Positions 18,357-27,801 of a stretch of DNA of 64,000 nt are shown piece by piece. A program made the position numbers and the translations under genes. The notes below the pieces were generated by a model that saw only the letters and a program-made list of their open reading frames with translations, was not told the DNA's origin and searched no databases. The DNA is from Halovibrio salipaludis. GTDB lineage: Bacteria > Pseudomonadota > Gammaproteobacteria > Pseudomonadales > Oleiphilaceae. Where the stretch lies: NCBI RefSeq assembly GCF_002286965.1, contig NZ_NSKD01000001.1, forward strand, positions 310,001-374,000. Direction: 5' to 3'. How positions within the stretch are numbered: position 1 is the stretch's first letter; each line of letters starts with the position of its first letter.

Positions 18357-19094
18357 TTACAGTTGTTGCTGCGTGGGCCGGATGATCAGCTCATTCACAT
18401 CCACATCACCGGGCTGCTCAATGGCATAGGTTATGGCCCTGGCGATGGCATCGGAGCCGATCGCAACGGAATACAGCTCATTCGCCGCTTCCTGTGCGCC
18501 CGGGTCCGTAATATGGTCGGTGAGCTCGGTTTCAACCGCGCCGGGCGAAATATTGGTTGCGCGGATCTCACCGTTCGACTCCTGCCGGATGCCTTCCGAG
18601 AGCGCCTTGACCGCGTATTTGGTCGCGGAGTAGACCGCAGCGCCGGGAAAGACCGTGTGGCCCGCAACCGAAGAAAGATTGATGATATGGCCGGACTGCT
18701 GCTCCCGCATGGTCGGCAGCACCGCCGCCAGGCCGTACAGAACGCCCTTGATGTTGATATCAATCATGGCATCCCACTCATCAACCTTGAGCCTGTCCAG
18801 CGGTGCCAGCTGCATCAGCCCCGCATTGGCAATCAGCACATCGATACGCCCGTAGGTTTCACGGGTCCGGTCCGCCAGTGCCTGCATGGCATTCCGGTCG
18901 GTCACATCCGCCACCTGGTAGCTCGCCTCACCGCCAGATGCGTTGATGGAATCAGTCAGTGTCCTGAGCCGGTCCTCACGCCGGGCTGCAAGCATCAGTT
19001 TGGCCCCTTTGTCCGCCAGCATCCGCGCAGTGGCTTCACCCAGGCCACTGCTGGCACCGGTGATGATGACGGTTTTTCCCATAATGTCGGACAT
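18357..19094 (-). CDS. SDR family oxidoreductase
   Basis: 245 residues. The start is ATG 19094, because GAGGAG lies 8 bases upstream; ATG 19100 is too close to it. The cofactor motif [10 protein letters not shown], the NAG motif (LIANAGLM), the catalytic Ser in NLSSVAG and the YSATK dyad are present, so it is an active classical SDR, probably NADP-dependent (AARREDR after the second strand). The tail [14 protein letters not shown] is common in YdfG-like serine/3-hydroxy acid dehydrogenases. It is divergent from a LysR regulator, which probably controls it. Confidence 0.88.
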   Translation of the reverse strand: MSDIMGKTVIITGASSGLGEATARMLADKGAKLMLAARREDRLRTLTDSINASGGEASYQVADVTDRNAMQALADRTRETYGRIDVLIANAGLMQLAPLDRLKVDEWDAMIDINIKGVLYGLAAVLPTMREQQSGHIINLSSVAGHTVFPGAAVYSATKYAVKALSEGIRQESNGEIRATNISPGAVETELTDHITDPGAQEAANELYSVAIGSDAIARAITYAIEQPGDVDVNELIIRPTQQQL

Positions 19095-19251
19095 GGTCAT
19101 GACTCCTCGTGATTTGAATTGCCGGTTCGCCTGTTTGCGAGTACCGATCATCCGTGGCCTGAGCCGGTTGATCTGGCGGACACCATGGCGTATTGGGAAA
19201 AATTCATCTAATTTATCTCTGTTATTCCAGATATTTTAATTTGACATATCC

Positions 19252-20184
19252 ATGCGCTATGACCTGAACCTGCTGAGAACCTTCATCGCACTGCTGGAAG
19301 AGCGCAGTGTCACGCGCGCGGCCAAGCGCCTGGGGATTACCCAGCCAGCGCTGAGCAACACCCTTGGGCGCTGCCGGGAACTGTTCCAGGATCCGCTTTT
19401 CATCCGCGAACGTTATGGCATGAGGCCAACCGAGAAAGCCCTAGCCATTGGCCCTGCCATCCGCGATGCGCTGGGGGAAATCGACCATCTGGTGCTGGAG
19501 CAGCAGACATTCGACCCGGCGACGACAACCCAGCGGTTTGTGATCGCCGCCAATGACTACGTGGAATACGTGTTCGTACCAAGACTTGTCGAACGCCTGC
19601 AGCACCGGGCACCAGGTATTCAGATCCGCATTGTTCCCTACGGCGCGGACCTGGCGGAGACCGGCGTGGCCGCCGGAGATACCGCTCTTGTACTGGGGCG
19701 GATTGTGGACCCACCGGACAACCTGGTGGTGCAGCCATTGATGGAGGACGGTCTGGCCTGTGTCCTGCGGGCGGACCATCCCTTTCAGGGGGATCAGCTC
19801 ACGCGCGAGGCGTTCGAGAGCCTGAAGCACGTCAATATGCTGCCTCCCGGCCGCCTGAAGAAGGGTCTGTTTGAGGCGCTCGGCCGGCAGGGTCTGGAAC
19901 GGGATGTGGCCGTCTCCGTAACCCACTTTCTCTCCATCCCCGAGTTGATCGCCACCACGGACTACTGCACTACGCTCCCCAACCTGATCTGCCGGCGCTT
20001 TGTGCGAGACCCGCGTCTGCGGGTCGTAAGGCCTCCCGCAGACCTCGGCACCTTCCCAGTGCACCTGGGTTGGCATGTCCGGTACCGGCAGGATCCGGCG
20101 CACCAATGGTTACGGGAACAGATCCATGACGTGGGCAGCGAACTCATGGCGGAGGGGAGGGGGCCCGCTGAAGGTAACGGATAA
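19252..20184 (+). CDS. LysR family transcriptional regulator
   Basis: 310 residues. The N-terminal winged HTH (MRYDLNLLRTFIALLEERSV, RAAKRLGITQPALSNTL) is complete and the effector domain spans about 90-300 (RFVIAANDYVEYV, RADHPF, STATDYCTTLPN-like segment at 235). The NodD/PcpR-like subgroup is suggested by the MRYDLNLL opening. It is divergent from the SDR gene across 157 bp of AT-rich DNA containing ATCT (19206) and AGAT (19229) half-sites, so it probably regulates both. Confidence 0.9.
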   Translation: MRYDLNLLRTFIALLEERSVTRAAKRLGITQPALSNTLGRCRELFQDPLFIRERYGMRPTEKALAIGPAIRDALGEIDHLVLEQQTFDPATTTQRFVIAANDYVEYVFVPRLVERLQHRAPGIQIRIVPYGADLAETGVAAGDTALVLGRIVDPPDNLVVQPLMEDGLACVLRADHPFQGDQLTREAFESLKHVNMLPPGRLKKGLFEALGRQGLERDVAVSVTHFLSIPELIATTDYCTTLPNLICRRFVRDPRLRVVRPPADLGTFPVHLGWHVRYRQDPAHQWLREQIHDVGSELMAEGRGPAEGNG

Positions 20185-20198
20185 CGGACTGAAAAGGA

Positions 20199-20804
20199 TC
20201 ACCCCCTCACGCGGCCATGGCGCTTCTGCATCATGCGCAGCCAGAACCCGAGACCCACGGCAACCACGGCACCGGCGACCAGCCCGCTCAGGTCAGCCGC
20301 GAACTCGGCGACGGCGGTCAGGCTGCTCGCGAACAGATACCCCAGGCCCACATACAGCGCCACCCATACCGTCTCCCCGGCCACACTCCATACACTGAAA
20401 CGCGCCCAGCGCATGCGCCCAGCGCCCGCCGCGAAGTTGACGTAGGGCCCGAGCGGGCTGACGAACCATCGGCTCAGAAAAACGCCCATACCGCCCCAAC
20501 GCTCAACAGAAGCGTGCGCCCGGCCCAGCAGTGCGGCCCGGCCCCGGCGGGCCTCCGCCCAACGCTCAAGCCACCCCGCGCATGAGCGCCCGAGCAGGTA
20601 GCCGGTCTGGTCACCACTCAGGGCTCCCCCATAGGCCGCCAGGCTCACCGAGACGAGAGGCAGGTCGCCTGACGCCGCAAAGGCACCACCGGTAAGCATC
20701 ATCAGCGATGCCGGTACGGGAATCGCCAGACAGCTGAGGAAGGTCACAACAAACAGGGCGGCACTGCCGTAGGTGGCGACAAGTAGGAAGACCGTGTCCG
20801 TCAT
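20199..20804 (-). CDS. DedA family membrane protein
   Basis: 201 residues with about five hydrophobic segments. SCLAIPVPASLMMLTGGAFA, GDQTGYLLGR and FLSRWFVSPLGPYVNFAAGAG are the DedA/SNARE-associated signatures, including the R-x(5)-GP-like motif essential in DedA proteins. These inner-membrane proteins are implicated in phospholipid flipping and envelope integrity. Its ATG overlaps the TGA of the upstream small membrane protein by 4 bp. Confidence 0.85.
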   Translation of the reverse strand: MTDTVFLLVATYGSAALFVVTFLSCLAIPVPASLMMLTGGAFAASGDLPLVSVSLAAYGGALSGDQTGYLLGRSCAGWLERWAEARRGRAALLGRAHASVERWGGMGVFLSRWFVSPLGPYVNFAAGAGRMRWARFSVWSVAGETVWVALYVGLGYLFASSLTAVAEFAADLSGLVAGAVVAVGLGFWLRMMQKRHGRVRG

Positions 20805-21151
20805 TCCCTGTCACCCTCATGGGAACGTACGGCCTCATCAATGCGCCGCTGTATCTCCTCGAGGGTCAGGCTGGAGGCCTCAGCGATCTCTTCGAGCGTA
20901 TGGCGCTCACCATCAACGGGCTCCAGCTCCAGCGCTTCACGCACCACTCCGGGCGGTAGGTCATAGGAAAGGGCCACATAGCGCGGGGTCATCCAGCCTT
21001 CCACCGGCTGGTCCTGATGGGCCGGCTCCGCCCAGTACAGGCTGAAGGCCACGAGGCGTGCGGCAAAGAATGCCGTCACAACCAGCGCCGTGATGAATGC
21101 AATAAACAGAAAACGGTGTTTCCGCCAGAGATTGCGCGCAGCGGTCAGCAA
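20801..21151 (-). CDS. Small membrane-anchored protein coupled to DedA
   Basis: 116 residues starting from TTG 21151; no in-frame ATG precedes the membrane helix. One N-terminal membrane segment (HRFLFIAFITALVVTAFFAARLV) is followed by a soluble acidic part with a helix-turn-helix-like end (HTLEEIAEASSLTLEEIQRRID). No family is recognised. It overlaps the DedA gene by ATGA, so the two proteins are made together and probably act together in the inner membrane. Confidence 0.65.
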   Translation of the reverse strand: MLTAARNLWRKHRFLFIAFITALVVTAFFAARLVAFSLYWAEPAHQDQPVEGWMTPRYVALSYDLPPGVVREALELEPVDGERHTLEEIAEASSLTLEEIQRRIDEAVRSHEGDRE

Positions 21152-21262
21152 TGGTCTGCATCCAAGGGAAGGAGTGTCGGCCTCAGCTTATCAGCAGCTG
21201 GGATGGGCAGGAAGTGACGCCAGGCTCGGGCAGGTTTAGTCTATGCGGAACGGTTCATTTCA

Positions 21263-23650
21263 ATGCCCATGGATGTGGTCCCCATGCCAAGTGACTCACT
21301 CCGTCGTTTCGGCGGCTACCTGCGAACACGATGGGCCTCCCCGCGCCGGATCCGGTTCTGGCTGCTCGCGCTGGTCATCGCGTATACCCTGCTGGGCTTT
21401 CTCATCGTGCCCTGGCTCATCCAGTACCTGGCCGTGAGCACCGCCAAGGAAGACTTCGGGCGCGAACTCCGCATCGAGGCTGTCCACGTCAATCCGTACA
21501 CACTCACGCTCCGGATCGACGGGCTCGCCCTGGACGACACCGACAACCGCCAGCTTCTCGGCTGGCAGCAGCTCTTCGTCGACCTGGCCTGGTCCAGCGC
21601 GCTCAACGGCGCCTGGACGTTCCAGACCATACGCCTCGACAGACCAATGATTCACGAAGAACGCTTCGCCTCCGGCAAGACACGCTTTTCCCGACTTGCT
21701 CCCGAGCCGTCGGAGGACGCCCCTACCGAAGACGAGGCCTCGCCACTGCCCGCATTGCAGGTCGATGAGCTGCGCGTGACGGAGGCTGCTCTGCGTTTTA
21801 CGGATAACCTGCCGGGTGGAGTAACAGAAACGGATCAACCGAAACGGGTATCGCTGGCACTGGAGGAGCTCATGCTTTCAGCCAGTGACCTCTCGCTGCA
21901 GGAAGGCGCACGGTTCCCGGTCGCTCTGGAAGGACAGCTTGAGGGCGGCGGCACGCTGGCCTTCGACGGCTCACTTCAACTCCTGCCAACGGCCGTCCTG
22001 GCGGGCAGCGCCCGTATCGATGAACTGGCACTCAACCAGGCCCAACCCTACCTGCGCCAGTTCGCGAACGTGCAACTCAGTGACGGCACACTCAACCTGG
22101 ACGGGCGGATGCAGACCGGGGCAGAGCAGCCCTTTGCATTCGAGGGCTCTGCCGGCATTAAAACCCTGAACATCAATGATGGCTCCAATCAGGACCCCCT
22201 CATCGGGTGGCAGAGCCTCCACACCAAAAAACTCGACCTGAACCTGGGTGAAAGGCGGCTCGAGACCGCTCCCATCAGCCTCAACGGCCTGTTCGGGCGA
22301 TTGATCATCAACGAGGACCGCACCACCAACTTCAGCCAGCTTATGGCGACGGCCCCCGCCAACGCCAGGGCGGAAGATGACGGGGCCGCGCGCATGGACG
22401 ACACGGACGACGAAACGGCCCCATTCGACATCACCGTTGAGGGCGTTGAGCTGACCGACGGCACCCTCCGGTTTGCGGACCGTTCACTGCCACTGCCCTT
22501 CTCAACAAGCATCCATACATTGAACGGTCAGGTATCGACCCTGAGCTCCAGCTCCGCCCAGCCAGCGCAGGTCGCCCTTGAGGGCCAGGTCGCGGACTAC
22601 GGGCTGACGCGCGTGGACGGCACCATCCACGCCTGGCACCCCATGCGCGATACCAGCCTGAAACTGAGGTTCCGCAACCTCCAGATACCGGAATACTCCC
22701 CCTACACCGTGCGCTTTGCCGGCCGCAGGATAGCGGGGGGCACCATGGATCTGGATCTCGACTATACCGTCAGTGAACAGCAGCTCGACGGGCGCAACAG
22801 CCTCGTGCTCCGTGACCTCACCCTCGGCGAGAAGATGGCCGTCAGCGATGCCATGGACCTGCCGCTCGATCTGGCTATCGCCCTGCTCAAGGACAGCAAC
22901 GGCGTCATCGATCTGGATCTCCCGGTGACCGGCGATGTGGGCAGCCCGGAATTCGACGTCGGCGGGGTCGTCCGCCAGGCACTGACCAAAACCATCAAAT
23001 CGGTCGTGCAATCGCCATTCCGCTTCCTCGCCAACCTGGTGGGCGCTGACTCGGAAGAGCTTGGCCGGGTTGAATTCCCGCCGGGCCGTTCCGACCTGCT
23101 CCCACCCCAGCGCGAGCGTGTCGCCAAGCTTCGTGAAGCCCTCACCCAGCGCCCAGAGCTGGCGCTGGAGCTTACCGGCCCCTTCAACCACACGTTCGAC
23201 GGTCCCATCCTGAAGCGCGGGAAAGCCATCGACGCCCTTCGCCAACGCCTGGCCCAGGCGGACAGAGAGACTGGAGAGCCCAACCTGACGGCCGAGGCCA
23301 ACCAGGACGTTGTGGAGACAATGTTCACCACGCATTATCCGGAGGCAGACCTGGCAGCCATCCGGTCACGCTTCACGGAAGAGCAGGGTGATTCGTCCGA
23401 GGACACCGGCTTTGACGCCCTGGCTTATCGCAACCACCTGGCGGACAGGATCATCGCCGCCCAATCCATCACGGAGTCGGACCTCAGGGCACTCGCCAAC
23501 GCCCGTGCAACAGCGGTACAGCAGGCCCTTGTCGACCCCGGTGCGGATAACCCGATCGACAGCAACCGCGTGCGCCTCCAGGACCCGGAAACGATTGAGT
23601 CCGTGGACGGCGAACGCATCGCCATGGAAGTGGGTCTAGCTGCGGATTGA
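21263..23650 (+). CDS. DUF748 domain AsmA-like protein with OmpA-like end
   Basis: 795 residues. One N-terminal membrane helix (FWLLALVIAYTLLGFLIVPW) is followed by a long periplasmic beta-rich region typical of DUF748/AsmA proteins (LRIEAVHVNPYTLTLRIDGL, LDGRMQ). The segment FSTSIHTLNGQVSTLSS and the later YTVSEQQLDGRNSLVLRDL are DUF748 hallmarks. After about residue 595 RVEFPPGRSDLLPPQRERVA resembles an OmpA-type start. AsmA relatives bridge the periplasm and carry lipids; a similar role is plausible. The start at 21263 lacks a clear ribosome site; ATG 21284 is the alternative. Confidence 0.8.
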   Translation: MPMDVVPMPSDSLRRFGGYLRTRWASPRRIRFWLLALVIAYTLLGFLIVPWLIQYLAVSTAKEDFGRELRIEAVHVNPYTLTLRIDGLALDDTDNRQLLGWQQLFVDLAWSSALNGAWTFQTIRLDRPMIHEERFASGKTRFSRLAPEPSEDAPTEDEASPLPALQVDELRVTEAALRFTDNLPGGVTETDQPKRVSLALEELMLSASDLSLQEGARFPVALEGQLEGGGTLAFDGSLQLLPTAVLAGSARIDELALNQAQPYLRQFANVQLSDGTLNLDGRMQTGAEQPFAFEGSAGIKTLNINDGSNQDPLIGWQSLHTKKLDLNLGERRLETAPISLNGLFGRLIINEDRTTNFSQLMATAPANARAEDDGAARMDDTDDETAPFDITVEGVELTDGTLRFADRSLPLPFSTSIHTLNGQVSTLSSSSAQPAQVALEGQVADYGLTRVDGTIHAWHPMRDTSLKLRFRNLQIPEYSPYTVRFAGRRIAGGTMDLDLDYTVSEQQLDGRNSLVLRDLTLGEKMAVSDAMDLPLDLAIALLKDSNGVIDLDLPVTGDVGSPEFDVGGVVRQALTKTIKSVVQSPFRFLANLVGADSEELGRVEFPPGRSDLLPPQRERVAKLREALTQRPELALELTGPFNHTFDGPILKRGKAIDALRQRLAQADRETGEPNLTAEANQDVVETMFTTHYPEADLAAIRSRFTEEQGDSSEDTGFDALAYRNHLADRIIAAQSITESDLRALANARATAVQQALVDPGADNPIDSNRVRLQDPETIESVDGERIAMEVGLAAD

Positions 23651-23704
23651 AGGACCAGGCTCGCAAGTGAACGAACCATGAAACGCACCAGGTAACGACC
23701 CACC

Positions 23705-24610
23705 ATGCATAACGACCGCATCACCATCATCGCGACACTGCTGGTCATCGGAACCGGAAGTCTCTGGGGGTTCTACTGGCTGCCGGTCCGCCATCTGGCA
23801 GCCAACGGGCTCCCCGGTGCCTGGGGAACCCTGGCCATCGTCGCGATGGCCGCACTGGTACTGACTCCCGCCGCCGTTCGGGCAAGGCACCGTCTCCTGC
23901 GCTCCAGCCCGGTTGCACTGGCGTCCATTGCACTGGGCGGTGTTGCCTTCGTACTCTATTCGATAGGCCTCGTTTACGGGCGTGTCGCAGTAGTCGTTCT
24001 GCTGTTCTTTCTCACGCCGGTCTGGAGCACCCTGATCGCCCGCTATGGGATGGGCTGGCCCACGCCCTGGCTGCGGATGCTTGCCATCGTGGTGGGCGTC
24101 ATCGGTCTGGGCGTTGTGCTGGGGGCTGATGGCGGGCTGCCGCTGCCACACGGCCTTGGGGATTGGCTGGGGCTGAGTTCGGGGCTGCTATGGGCAATCG
24201 CCACAACCGGCATCCGCTCGCAGCCCGAGACCGGGTCCGTGGAGGCGGCTTTCGTCTTCGCACTCGGCGCCTGCGTGGGGGCGGCTGTTCTGGCGCCGGT
24301 GTTTGAGCCCCTGCCGAGTCTCGCAATCGAGGCGGCGATTCCCGCGTTCGGCTGGGCGCTTGCCACCGGTGGTCTCTGGTGGGGGCTTTCGATGGTCTGC
24401 CTGATGTGGGCAACGGCACGGCTCGAGCCGGCCCGCGTCGGCATCCTGCTGATGGCGGAGGTTCTGGTGGGCGCGGTCTCAGCCGCCGTAATTGCCGGCG
24501 AGCACCTGGCGCCGATCGAGATTGCCGGCGGCCTGCTGGTGCTCAGCGCCGGGGTTCTGGAAGTCTGGCCGGTACGCGCAAAGCGCCCGGCAACGTCCGA
24601 AGCCACATGA
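23705..24610 (+). CDS. EamA/DMT family transporter
   Basis: 301 residues with ten predicted membrane segments in two homologous EamA halves (ATLLVIGTGSLWGFYWLPV at the start, second repeat beginning near LGLSSGLLWAIATTGIR). The C-terminal EVLVGAVSAAVIAGEHLAPIE is the conserved EamA end-helix motif. It is an inner-membrane drug/metabolite transporter; the substrate is unknown. The aldo-keto reductase gene starts 19 bp downstream, so the two are probably an operon. Confidence 0.88.
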   Translation: MHNDRITIIATLLVIGTGSLWGFYWLPVRHLAANGLPGAWGTLAIVAMAALVLTPAAVRARHRLLRSSPVALASIALGGVAFVLYSIGLVYGRVAVVVLLFFLTPVWSTLIARYGMGWPTPWLRMLAIVVGVIGLGVVLGADGGLPLPHGLGDWLGLSSGLLWAIATTGIRSQPETGSVEAAFVFALGACVGAAVLAPVFEPLPSLAIEAAIPAFGWALATGGLWWGLSMVCLMWATARLEPARVGILLMAEVLVGAVSAAVIAGEHLAPIEIAGGLLVLSAGVLEVWPVRAKRPATSEAT

Positions 24611-24629
24611 TCTACGGTAAGGAGCGCTC

Positions 24630-25463
24630 ATGAAACAGGTTACGCTGCACGGCGGCAAACGCATTCCCGCGCTGGGCCAGGGCACCTGGCGGATGGGTGA
24701 GCGCGCCAGTGACCACAACCGCGAGGTCGCGGCTGTACGTGCCGGCATCGAGGCCGGCCTGACGCTGATCGACACGGCGGAGATGTACGGCAACGGCGGA
24801 GCCGAGCGCATCGTCGGTGAAGCCATGGCAAACCGGCGGGATGAGCTCTTCCTCGTCAGCAAGGTCTTCCCGCACAACGCCTCGCGGGCCGGCGTCCGCG
24901 CAGCCTGCCAAGCGAGCCTGGAACGCCTGGGCACCGACCGGCTCGACCTCTACCTCCTACACTGGCGCGGTGGTGCCGACCTGGCCGAAGCGGTCGCCGG
25001 CTTTGAGGACCTACAAAGGGAAGGGTTAATCCATCACTGGGGTGTGAGCAACTTCGATGCCGCCGACCTGGCGGATCTCTGGGCGGTACCCGGCGGTGAC
25101 GCCTGCAGCACCAACCAGCTGCTCTACCACCTCGGCGAGCGCACCATCGAGCACGACCCACTGCCGTGGATGCGCCATCACGGCCTCCCCGCCATGGCCT
25201 ACTGCCCGCTCGGCCAGGGCCGGCTTCTGGAACAACCCGGCCTGCGCGCCTTTGCCGAACGTAACGGAATCACCCCCGCCCAGGCCGCACTCGCCTGGCT
25301 GCAATCACACGACGATGTCATCGCCATCCCGAAAACGAGCGCCCCGGAACGACAGGCCGAGAACCGCGCTTCAGCCGAGGTCACGCTTGGCCGGGAACAA
25401 CTCGCCAAACTCGACCAGCTCTTCCCAAGACCCAAAGCTGGCAGGCCTTTGCCGATTGTGTGA
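24630..25463 (+). CDS. Aldo/keto reductase
   Basis: 277 residues. The catalytic tetrad is visible: LIDTAEMYGNGGAE (Asp, Tyr), FLVSKVFP (Lys) and LYLLHWRGG (His). VSNFDAADL and the C-terminal IPKTSAPER cofactor loop (NADPH 2'-phosphate contact) complete the AKR pattern. It is cytosolic. GGAGCGCTC precedes the ATG. It is likely co-transcribed with the DMT transporter; no specific substrate can be read. Confidence 0.9.
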   Translation: MKQVTLHGGKRIPALGQGTWRMGERASDHNREVAAVRAGIEAGLTLIDTAEMYGNGGAERIVGEAMANRRDELFLVSKVFPHNASRAGVRAACQASLERLGTDRLDLYLLHWRGGADLAEAVAGFEDLQREGLIHHWGVSNFDAADLADLWAVPGGDACSTNQLLYHLGERTIEHDPLPWMRHHGLPAMAYCPLGQGRLLEQPGLRAFAERNGITPAQAALAWLQSHDDVIAIPKTSAPERQAENRASAEVTLGREQLAKLDQLFPRPKAGRPLPIV

Positions 25464-25489
25464 TTCACCGAGCCGGGGTACACGCGAAG

Positions 25490-26674
25490 CTAATGTGTGC
25501 CGCTTGCGGCGTCGCCATTGAGCGATTTTTGAGCACCCCCACGATGCCCGCTAAGTACCGGGTGCGGTACGGCCCCGCATAGCGCAGGAGCCAACGCCCA
25601 AAGGAAGAGAATCCAGCCGCCGGTCCAGCATAGTGAGGCCAGCCATAGATTATCGATGGGGCCAGTGAATTCCGGTGACACTCGCGCAAGGGCGGCGAGC
25701 GAAATCAGCACCATCGCGGTAAATTGCGGGACAGAGGCTTCCAGCCCCTGAGAGTCACGCGGCATAGCGACCCGTGAGGCAAAAGCTAGAATCATTCCTC
25801 CCATAGCCCCGATGGTCAGCGCGTGAAGCGCGTCACCCGAAAGCAACCCGCCCACACCGAAGAACGCAGCACCAAGGAGCACGAGTCCGACCACGAGCCA
25901 AGCCCAGGCTAACTGCAACATCAGCAAGGGCCAGACACGCCACACCTGCCACGGTCGCCAACCAACGAGCCGGAAGAATTGCAGTACGCCAAGCAGCAAC
26001 AGAAAGGATCCAATCCACCGGTCAGGAACCGAGACCACCAAAGCGCCCAGCGTGACCGCCAGCCCAGCAACCGATATCCATTGCAGACCAGGCGGCGCAT
26101 ACACCCTGCTCGGCAGGCCCCGTAACTCCAAGCCGGTGACTGTAAACGCTGGCACCGCCCGCCCCCCGATCAGCATGATCAACAAAGCGAACACCAGCCC
26201 GGCCATAACGGTGTCTTGAGAAGAAGGCCACGAGCCCCCTTGCATCACCAACACTTCGGCCAACGCTGGCAGTAGCGGGATCAGGGACAAGTGCACACGG
26301 GGCCACGCGGCTGCTCCGCAAACTCGGTACAACAGGAACCCCGCGAGAAGGGCACCGAACATCACACCCGGTGCAACCACCAACGACCAGGGCACAGACT
26401 CGGCTACGAAGCCACCGGCACGCGCACCCAACCATAAAACCACCAGCGCCCGGATCAGCCAGGTCGGGATCGGCTCACGCCCCGCCCAACTGGGTAGAGC
26501 AGTTAACAAGTATCCGGCAACCGCTGCGGTCCCCATTCCGAACAGCAGGAGGTGCATGTGCAAAAGTACGGGGTTAGCCACCGGCGCTGACCAGACGAGA
26601 CCGCCACCGATGGCGGCCACTCCCGACAGGAAGAAAAAGGGGCGGTAGCTCGCCCGTTCCATCTCATGAAGCAT
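25490..26674 (-). CDS. nnrS: NnrS family protein
   Basis: 394 residues from ATG 26674 (MLHEMERASYRPFFFLSG); an upstream TTG at 26728 would add 18 unconserved residues. About twelve hydrophobic segments with the NnrS features RPFFFLSG, HMHLLLFGMGTAAVAGYLLTALP, GGRAVPAFT and LHALTIGAMGGMILA. The histidines support haem/copper binding. NnrS proteins protect against nitric oxide and accompany denitrification genes, which are not seen here. It marks the conserved chromosome bordering the accessory block to its right. Confidence 0.88.
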   Translation of the reverse strand: MLHEMERASYRPFFFLSGVAAIGGGLVWSAPVANPVLLHMHLLLFGMGTAAVAGYLLTALPSWAGREPIPTWLIRALVVLWLGARAGGFVAESVPWSLVVAPGVMFGALLAGFLLYRVCGAAAWPRVHLSLIPLLPALAEVLVMQGGSWPSSQDTVMAGLVFALLIMLIGGRAVPAFTVTGLELRGLPSRVYAPPGLQWISVAGLAVTLGALVVSVPDRWIGSFLLLLGVLQFFRLVGWRPWQVWRVWPLLMLQLAWAWLVVGLVLLGAAFFGVGGLLSGDALHALTIGAMGGMILAFASRVAMPRDSQGLEASVPQFTAMVLISLAALARVSPEFTGPIDNLWLASLCWTGGWILFLWALAPALCGAVPHPVLSGHRGGAQKSLNGDAASGTH

Positions 26675-26699
26675 CTTTATCGATTCTTGACGAAGATAT

Positions 26700-26744
26700 A
26701 AGGAAAGCAGCGTAGTTGCGTCCGCCAACAGCCACTGGTTTATA
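26700..26744 (-). other. Degenerate attC-like half site
   Basis: GTCCGCCAACAGCCACTGG with GTTTATAC at its right end resembles the right halves of attC sites at 28101-28178 (GGTCGCCGTAGAGCCACTG, GTTTACAC) and 29563-29640. The stop codon of the methyltransferase gene lies in the terminal core, as in other cassettes here. No matching left half is seen, so it may be a decayed attC closing the array. Confidence 0.35.
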
Positions 26745-27417
26745 CAGACTTTGCTACCAGCATCTCAGTAGCACCTTTCTGAAATCGATAGCTGACAGGC
26801 TGCAACGAGACATTAATACCGTCTGCGGATAGTGCCGTCATGACCCCATCCAAATGTTTTGACGTCTTACCATCCAACGACACAACAGGAAAAACCCGAA
26901 CCTCGGTCGCGACCCTGCAAAGCTCCCGCATTGATGCCAGGTGAGTTGCCCCGTCTACATGGTCACTGTAGAGAAAAAGGTAGTGGGAGCAGAGTGCCAG
27001 ATCGAACCCTGAGTCACGAAAAGGCAATGTTGGCAGTTGTGCTGACACATATCGCCCTTCTCGAAGACCGCCATCAAAATCAGAGAGAAACGTTGACATG
27101 GCCCTCATCCGGACCTCGCCAAGCTGCTCAACGCTGCCCAGTGAGCCCCAGAAATAATTGTCTGCTCCCTGCTGCAGCTTCGCCATGATCTCCGGGTACA
27201 CGTCATCAATCCGGCGACGTATCTCCTCCGCCTGGAACTGATACACCGGATCACAGGATGTGATCTGGCATCCCCGGCCTGTTGCCTCTGCATTAAAGCT
27301 CGCGGGGCCGTCACCGCACCCAAGGATTCGCCTGTTCAGGTCATCTTCCGATAACCCGAACATTGCCTGATACTCCTCAAAAGACCGGCCCCATGGGACT
27401 ACGCTGGCTAACTCCAA
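26740..27417 (-). CDS. SAM-dependent methyltransferase-like protein, possible last cassette
   Basis: 225 residues from TTG 27417, with GGGAG about 9 bases upstream; no earlier ATG exists. RRILGCGDGPASFNAEAT is SAM-binding motif I and LPFRDSGFDLALCSHYLFLYSD is motif IV. The C-terminus (ELCRVATEVRVFPVVSLDGK) fits a Rossmann methyltransferase family found in several gammaproteobacteria. Substrate unknown. Its start lies only 20 bp from an attC site and its stop codon sits in an attC-like core, so it may be a ninth integron cassette; alternatively it is the chromosomal gene at the array border. Confidence 0.75.
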   Translation of the reverse strand: MELASVVPWGRSFEEYQAMFGLSEDDLNRRILGCGDGPASFNAEATGRGCQITSCDPVYQFQAEEIRRRIDDVYPEIMAKLQQGADNYFWGSLGSVEQLGEVRMRAMSTFLSDFDGGLREGRYVSAQLPTLPFRDSGFDLALCSHYLFLYSDHVDGATHLASMRELCRVATEVRVFPVVSLDGKTSKHLDGVMTALSADGINVSLQPVSYRFQKGATEMLVAKSV

Positions 27418-27436
27418 ATTTGACTCTCCCTAGTCT

Positions 27437-27515
27437 GTATTACCGCTTGGCACACGTGCCGTTTTGGAGCCGCCGCGCGGCGGAAAAGCGGTCACCCTGC
27501 TGCCACTTGTTAGGG
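27437..27515 (-). other. attC site 1 (attC of the ParE-type cassette)
   Basis: Right core GTTAGGG (27509-27515), degenerate left core GTATTAC (27437-27443). From 27444 it differs from attC site 4 at only about five of 72 positions, so both come from one attC family. Internal palindromic block GCCGCCGCGCGGCGG. Confidence 0.85.
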
Positions 27516-27562
27516 CCTTTGAATCGGGATAGCATAATTTTATCGGCACTCGCGGAGGTACC

Positions 27563-27799
27563 ATGACTACCGAAACATTAGACCACCTGCGCTCCCAGAT
27601 TTCGACGCTCTCCGAGTCGGAACGTGCAGCGCTGGCTCGCGAGCTCATAATGAGCCTGGACGGCCCCCGTGACGACTCTGTCGATCAGGCATGGAACGAT
27701 GAAATTAGTCGCCGTGTATCCAAGGTCAAAAGCGGAAAAGCCACGCTGCTCAGCCGTGAAGAATTCCGATCAAAGATGCGAGCGAGGTTAGGCCAGTAA
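27563..27799 (+). CDS. Antitoxin of the addiction-module component family
   Basis: 78 residues. STLSESERAALARELIMSLD, AWNDEISRRVSKVKSGKA and SREEFRSKMRARL match the TIGR02574-type addiction module component, the antitoxin partner of RelE/ParE toxins. The N-terminal half probably binds DNA and the C-terminal half wraps the toxin. The toxin gene follows 2 bp later. The pair runs on the plus strand, opposite to the cassette direction, so it must have its own promoter between 27516 and 27562. Confidence 0.85.
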   Translation: MTTETLDHLRSQISTLSESERAALARELIMSLDGPRDDSVDQAWNDEISRRVSKVKSGKATLLSREEFRSKMRARLGQ

Positions 27800-27801
27800 C
27801 A

